Shown piece after piece: positions 5,226-6,764 of a DNA stretch of 6,764 nucleotides; the first letter of the stretch is position 1; each line of letters opens with the position of its first letter. The stretch is from Verrucomicrobiota bacterium (GTDB lineage: Bacteria > Verrucomicrobiota > Verrucomicrobiia > Chthoniobacterales > UBA10450): positions 1-6,764 of the forward strand of contig QHOD01000097.1 in assembly GCA_003218615.1 (NCBI GenBank), read 5' to 3'. The position numbers and the translations under genes are program-made. Below the pieces are notes generated by a model. The model had not been told where the DNA came from, did no database searches, and was given only the letters and a program-made list of their open reading frames with translations.

Positions 5226-6533
5226 TCACCCTGTTTTTTCTTCGTCGTTTTCTTGCCGTAGCTGTCGGCGCTCATCGGAAAGGGCGCGACTACCAGCCCA
5301 TACGATGGCTAATATCAAGCCCAAGACGCACCAGCTTGCACCGCCGACTGCTCGCCAGGCCACAATCGCGCGGAAAGAAAGCGACAACACGGCTACCTGC
5401 AAGGCGGCGGCAATAATCAGCAGAGCCCGCGAGGCTTTTGCGTCCTGCGCCAGAAACACTGCGATCGCCACAGTGTTAATTAACAGCAACAGCACCATGT
5501 GACGGGCGGTCGTTTGCGGACTGAAGGCAAGCGCAAGGAAGATGAGCACGGCCCCTTCCAGACTTGTCACTGCATTTGCTACGTGTCGGTCGCTCTTCTC
5601 TGGTCTGAAAATCGACACCCCATTCCGGCGACACATGAAAACGATCGCCGCGATGACGGCGACAAAGACGCACACGAGAAGCATCGCAGCTAATAAATCC
5701 GGCAACCCGTTAGACCTGGTCACCCGAAACATGCCGGACGTTATCGAGACAGAACGGTCCATGCCAACCTTCAGTATTTTGACCGTCTTAGGAGCCTCGA
5801 TGATACCCATCATTCGGCTCAATCCTCGGAACTCGATTGCCGTGTAGCGCGCAGCCCGGGCAAATCCAATTTGCATTGCAGGCAATGCCATAAAAAAACT
5901 AAACGCGACAATCGACCCGAAGGCGGCGCGAAAGTTTTTCTTAATGAGAAAGTATGGCACAAAGATCAGACTCAAATATTTAACGCTGGCTGTGGCGCCG
6001 ACAATTGCGCCGGCCAGCAACGGTTTGCGCTGCATCCAGCTAAGGGTGCAGGCAAAGCCAAGAAGCATCAGGCAATCAGTTTGTCCCAAGATGAAGCTCG
6101 CATGAATCTTGTCGGCGATTAACAGCGTTGCGATCGCCGCAATTAGCCACGGAATCGAAGGATCATTTTCAGCGCGGGTGCGAAGCCAACATCTTGCCGC
6201 TTCGCTTGCGGCAATCAGTGCTGCGGCGAAGACAAACACGCCACTGAGAACGATCCAGATAATCGCGGCCATGTGCTCGGGCATCAGCGCAAGCGGCTGA
6301 AGGACGAAGGCGAGAAATGGTGGATAAATGTAATGCCCGTCAGCGGCTGCATAGATGTCGCTCCCATTCCACATGGCGCGGGCGGCATGATAAAAGTAGT
6401 GGAAATCTTTTGTGGTGCTTGAAAACTGCCTGAAAACCGCATGCGCTCCCAGGGTAAACAGCAGAACGATTGTCAGAGCGCCGTACACGAAACGTTTTCG
6501 GGACGCTGCATTAGCGAATCTTGTTTTCGTCAT
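5226..6533 (-). CDS. GT87/DUF2029-type polytopic membrane glycosyltransferase (first of two)
   Basis: A 435-residue multi-spanning membrane protein. A short basic N-terminus (residues 1-14) precedes the first helix (15-35). The GT87 hallmark follows: KDFHYFYHAARAMWNGSDIY (42-61) with the conserved Asp43, then YIYPPFLAFVLQPLALMP (68-85). Other family landmarks are ILGQTDCLMLLG (148-159, the N/G-x-Q loop), ASVKYLSLIFVPYFL (182-196, with Lys185), and FSPQTTARHMVLLLL (337-351), equivalent to the S-P-x-x-x-x-H motif of the family. The C-terminal tail (about 416-435) is polar and highly charged. The predicted reaction is transfer of a sugar from polyprenyl phosphate outside the inner membrane; donor and acceptor are not known. 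No Shine-Dalgarno precedes the ATG at 6533. It lies 68 bases downstream of dgt and upstream of another GT87-like gene, all on the minus strand. Confidence 0.87.
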   Translation of the reverse strand: MTKTRFANAASRKRFVYGALTIVLLFTLGAHAVFRQFSSTTKDFHYFYHAARAMWNGSDIYAAADGHYIYPPFLAFVLQPLALMPEHMAAIIWIVLSGVFVFAAALIAASEAARCWLRTRAENDPSIPWLIAAIATLLIADKIHASFILGQTDCLMLLGFACTLSWMQRKPLLAGAIVGATASVKYLSLIFVPYFLIKKNFRAAFGSIVAFSFFMALPAMQIGFARAARYTAIEFRGLSRMMGIIEAPKTVKILKVGMDRSVSITSGMFRVTRSNGLPDLLAAMLLVCVFVAVIAAIVFMCRRNGVSIFRPEKSDRHVANAVTSLEGAVLIFLALAFSPQTTARHMVLLLLINTVAIAVFLAQDAKASRALLIIAAALQVAVLSLSFRAIVAWRAVGGASWCVLGLILAIVWAGSRALSDERRQLRQENDEEKTG

Positions 6534-6541
6534 CGGAGGAC

Positions 6542-6600
6542 TGTCACTTGCCTGTTCGGTTACGCGTTGGGAGACCGCTTGACGCGAAAAGCTAGTGACA
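6542..6600. other. Inverted repeat spanning the dgt-GT87 gap
   Basis: TGTCACT (6542-6548) and AGTGACA (6594-6600) are perfect 7-bp inverted arms at the two ends of the gap between dgt and the first GT87 gene. A 5-bp inner pair, CGCGT (6563-6567) with ACGCG (6582-6586), fits within the same fold. It begins two bases after the dgt stop on that strand. No T-run follows, so it is at most a candidate RNA fold; with a span this long it may be coincidental. Confidence 0.2.
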
Positions 6601-6601
6601 T

Positions 6602-6764
6602 TTAGTAATGGATCTTTGGGCCAGATTCCGAGAGCCGCGCGTGCTCCTCAAGCAAATAGCGATCGGTCATTCCCGCGACGTAATCGCAGACCGTTCGGTG
6701 GAGTCCTTCTTTCTCGACTCGTTTTGTCGCTGCTTCACCGAGCCGGGTTGGATCGACAAGATAC
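6602..6764 (-). CDS. dgt: Deoxyguanosinetriphosphate triphosphohydrolase-like protein, C-terminal end only
   Basis: The minus strand from the right edge encodes 53 residues ending at a TAA (6604-6602); the 5' part lies outside the window. The fragment begins YLVDPTRLGEAATKR and contains VCDYVAGMTDRYLLEEHARL, which matches the highly conserved C-terminal D-Y-I/V-A-G-M-T-D-R segment of dGTPase family HD-domain dNTP triphosphohydrolases. These enzymes hydrolyse dGTP or other dNTPs to the deoxynucleoside and tripolyphosphate, helping control nucleotide pools. The catalytic HD residues lie upstream and cannot be checked here. The short polar tail SESGPKIHY ends the protein. It could head a minus-strand transcript that includes the two GT87 genes. 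Confidence 0.85.
   Translation of the reverse strand, partial: YLVDPTRLGEAATKRVEKEGLHRTVCDYVAGMTDRYLLEEHARLSESGPKIHY

Noticed and set aside
5040..5261. A 73-codon plus-strand open frame across the GT87-GT87 gap
   Set aside because: It overlaps the ends of both minus-strand genes, lacks a ribosome-binding site and has no recognisable features.

Overview
The window reads as a compact, moderately GC-rich bacterial chromosome segment with mostly housekeeping genes. Short interspersed repeats sit in several of the gaps between them. The combination of a lone four-helix-bundle (S23/IVP-type) gene bracketed by heptanucleotide repeats, a 10-bp-periodic GAACACGAAT-type repeat between genes, weak or absent Shine-Dalgarno sequences and two GT87-type membrane glycosyltransferases resembles what I remember of Verrucomicrobiota, possibly a soil Chthoniobacterales-like lineage. 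This assignment is inference from style and memory, not a proven placement.

Layout, left to right. (1) Positions 1-1143, minus strand: the N-terminal 381 residues of an NhaD/citrate-transporter-like ion transporter, running off the left edge. (2) 1144-1578: a roughly 435-bp unit made of a small four-helix-bundle protein gene (minus strand) with heptad repeats at both ends in inverted orientation. Its left end abuts the transporter start codon. (3) 1638-2246, plus: riboflavin synthase alpha chain (ribE). (4) 2238-2308: a 10-bp-periodic inverted repeat that contains the ribE stop codon and one candidate start codon of the next gene. (5) 2318-3013, plus: type I 3-dehydroquinate dehydratase (aroD). 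(6) 3014-3115: a short gap with a REP-like palindrome. (7) 3149-3781, plus: a stand-alone Lon N-terminal (substrate-binding) domain protein. (8) 3799-5046 and 5226-6533, minus: two divergent GT87/DUF2029-type polytopic membrane glycosyltransferases, convergent with the Lon-domain gene. (9) 6602-6764, minus: the C-terminal 53 residues of a dGTP triphosphohydrolase-like protein (dgt), running off the right edge.

Functionally the window does not form one pathway. ribE and aroD are one-enzyme entries to flavin and aromatic amino acid biosynthesis. The two GT87 genes presumably act in envelope polysaccharide or glycolipid assembly using polyprenyl-phosphate sugars. dgt is nucleotide-pool maintenance. 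The plus-strand block ribE-aroD-Lon-domain may be co-transcribed, and so may the minus-strand block dgt-GT87-GT87, but gaps of 68-179 bp leave room for separate promoters. I see no clear defence system, CRISPR array, prophage, tRNA or rRNA. The most unusual structures are the heptad-flanked four-helix-bundle unit and the repeat that supplies gene boundaries between ribE and aroD.
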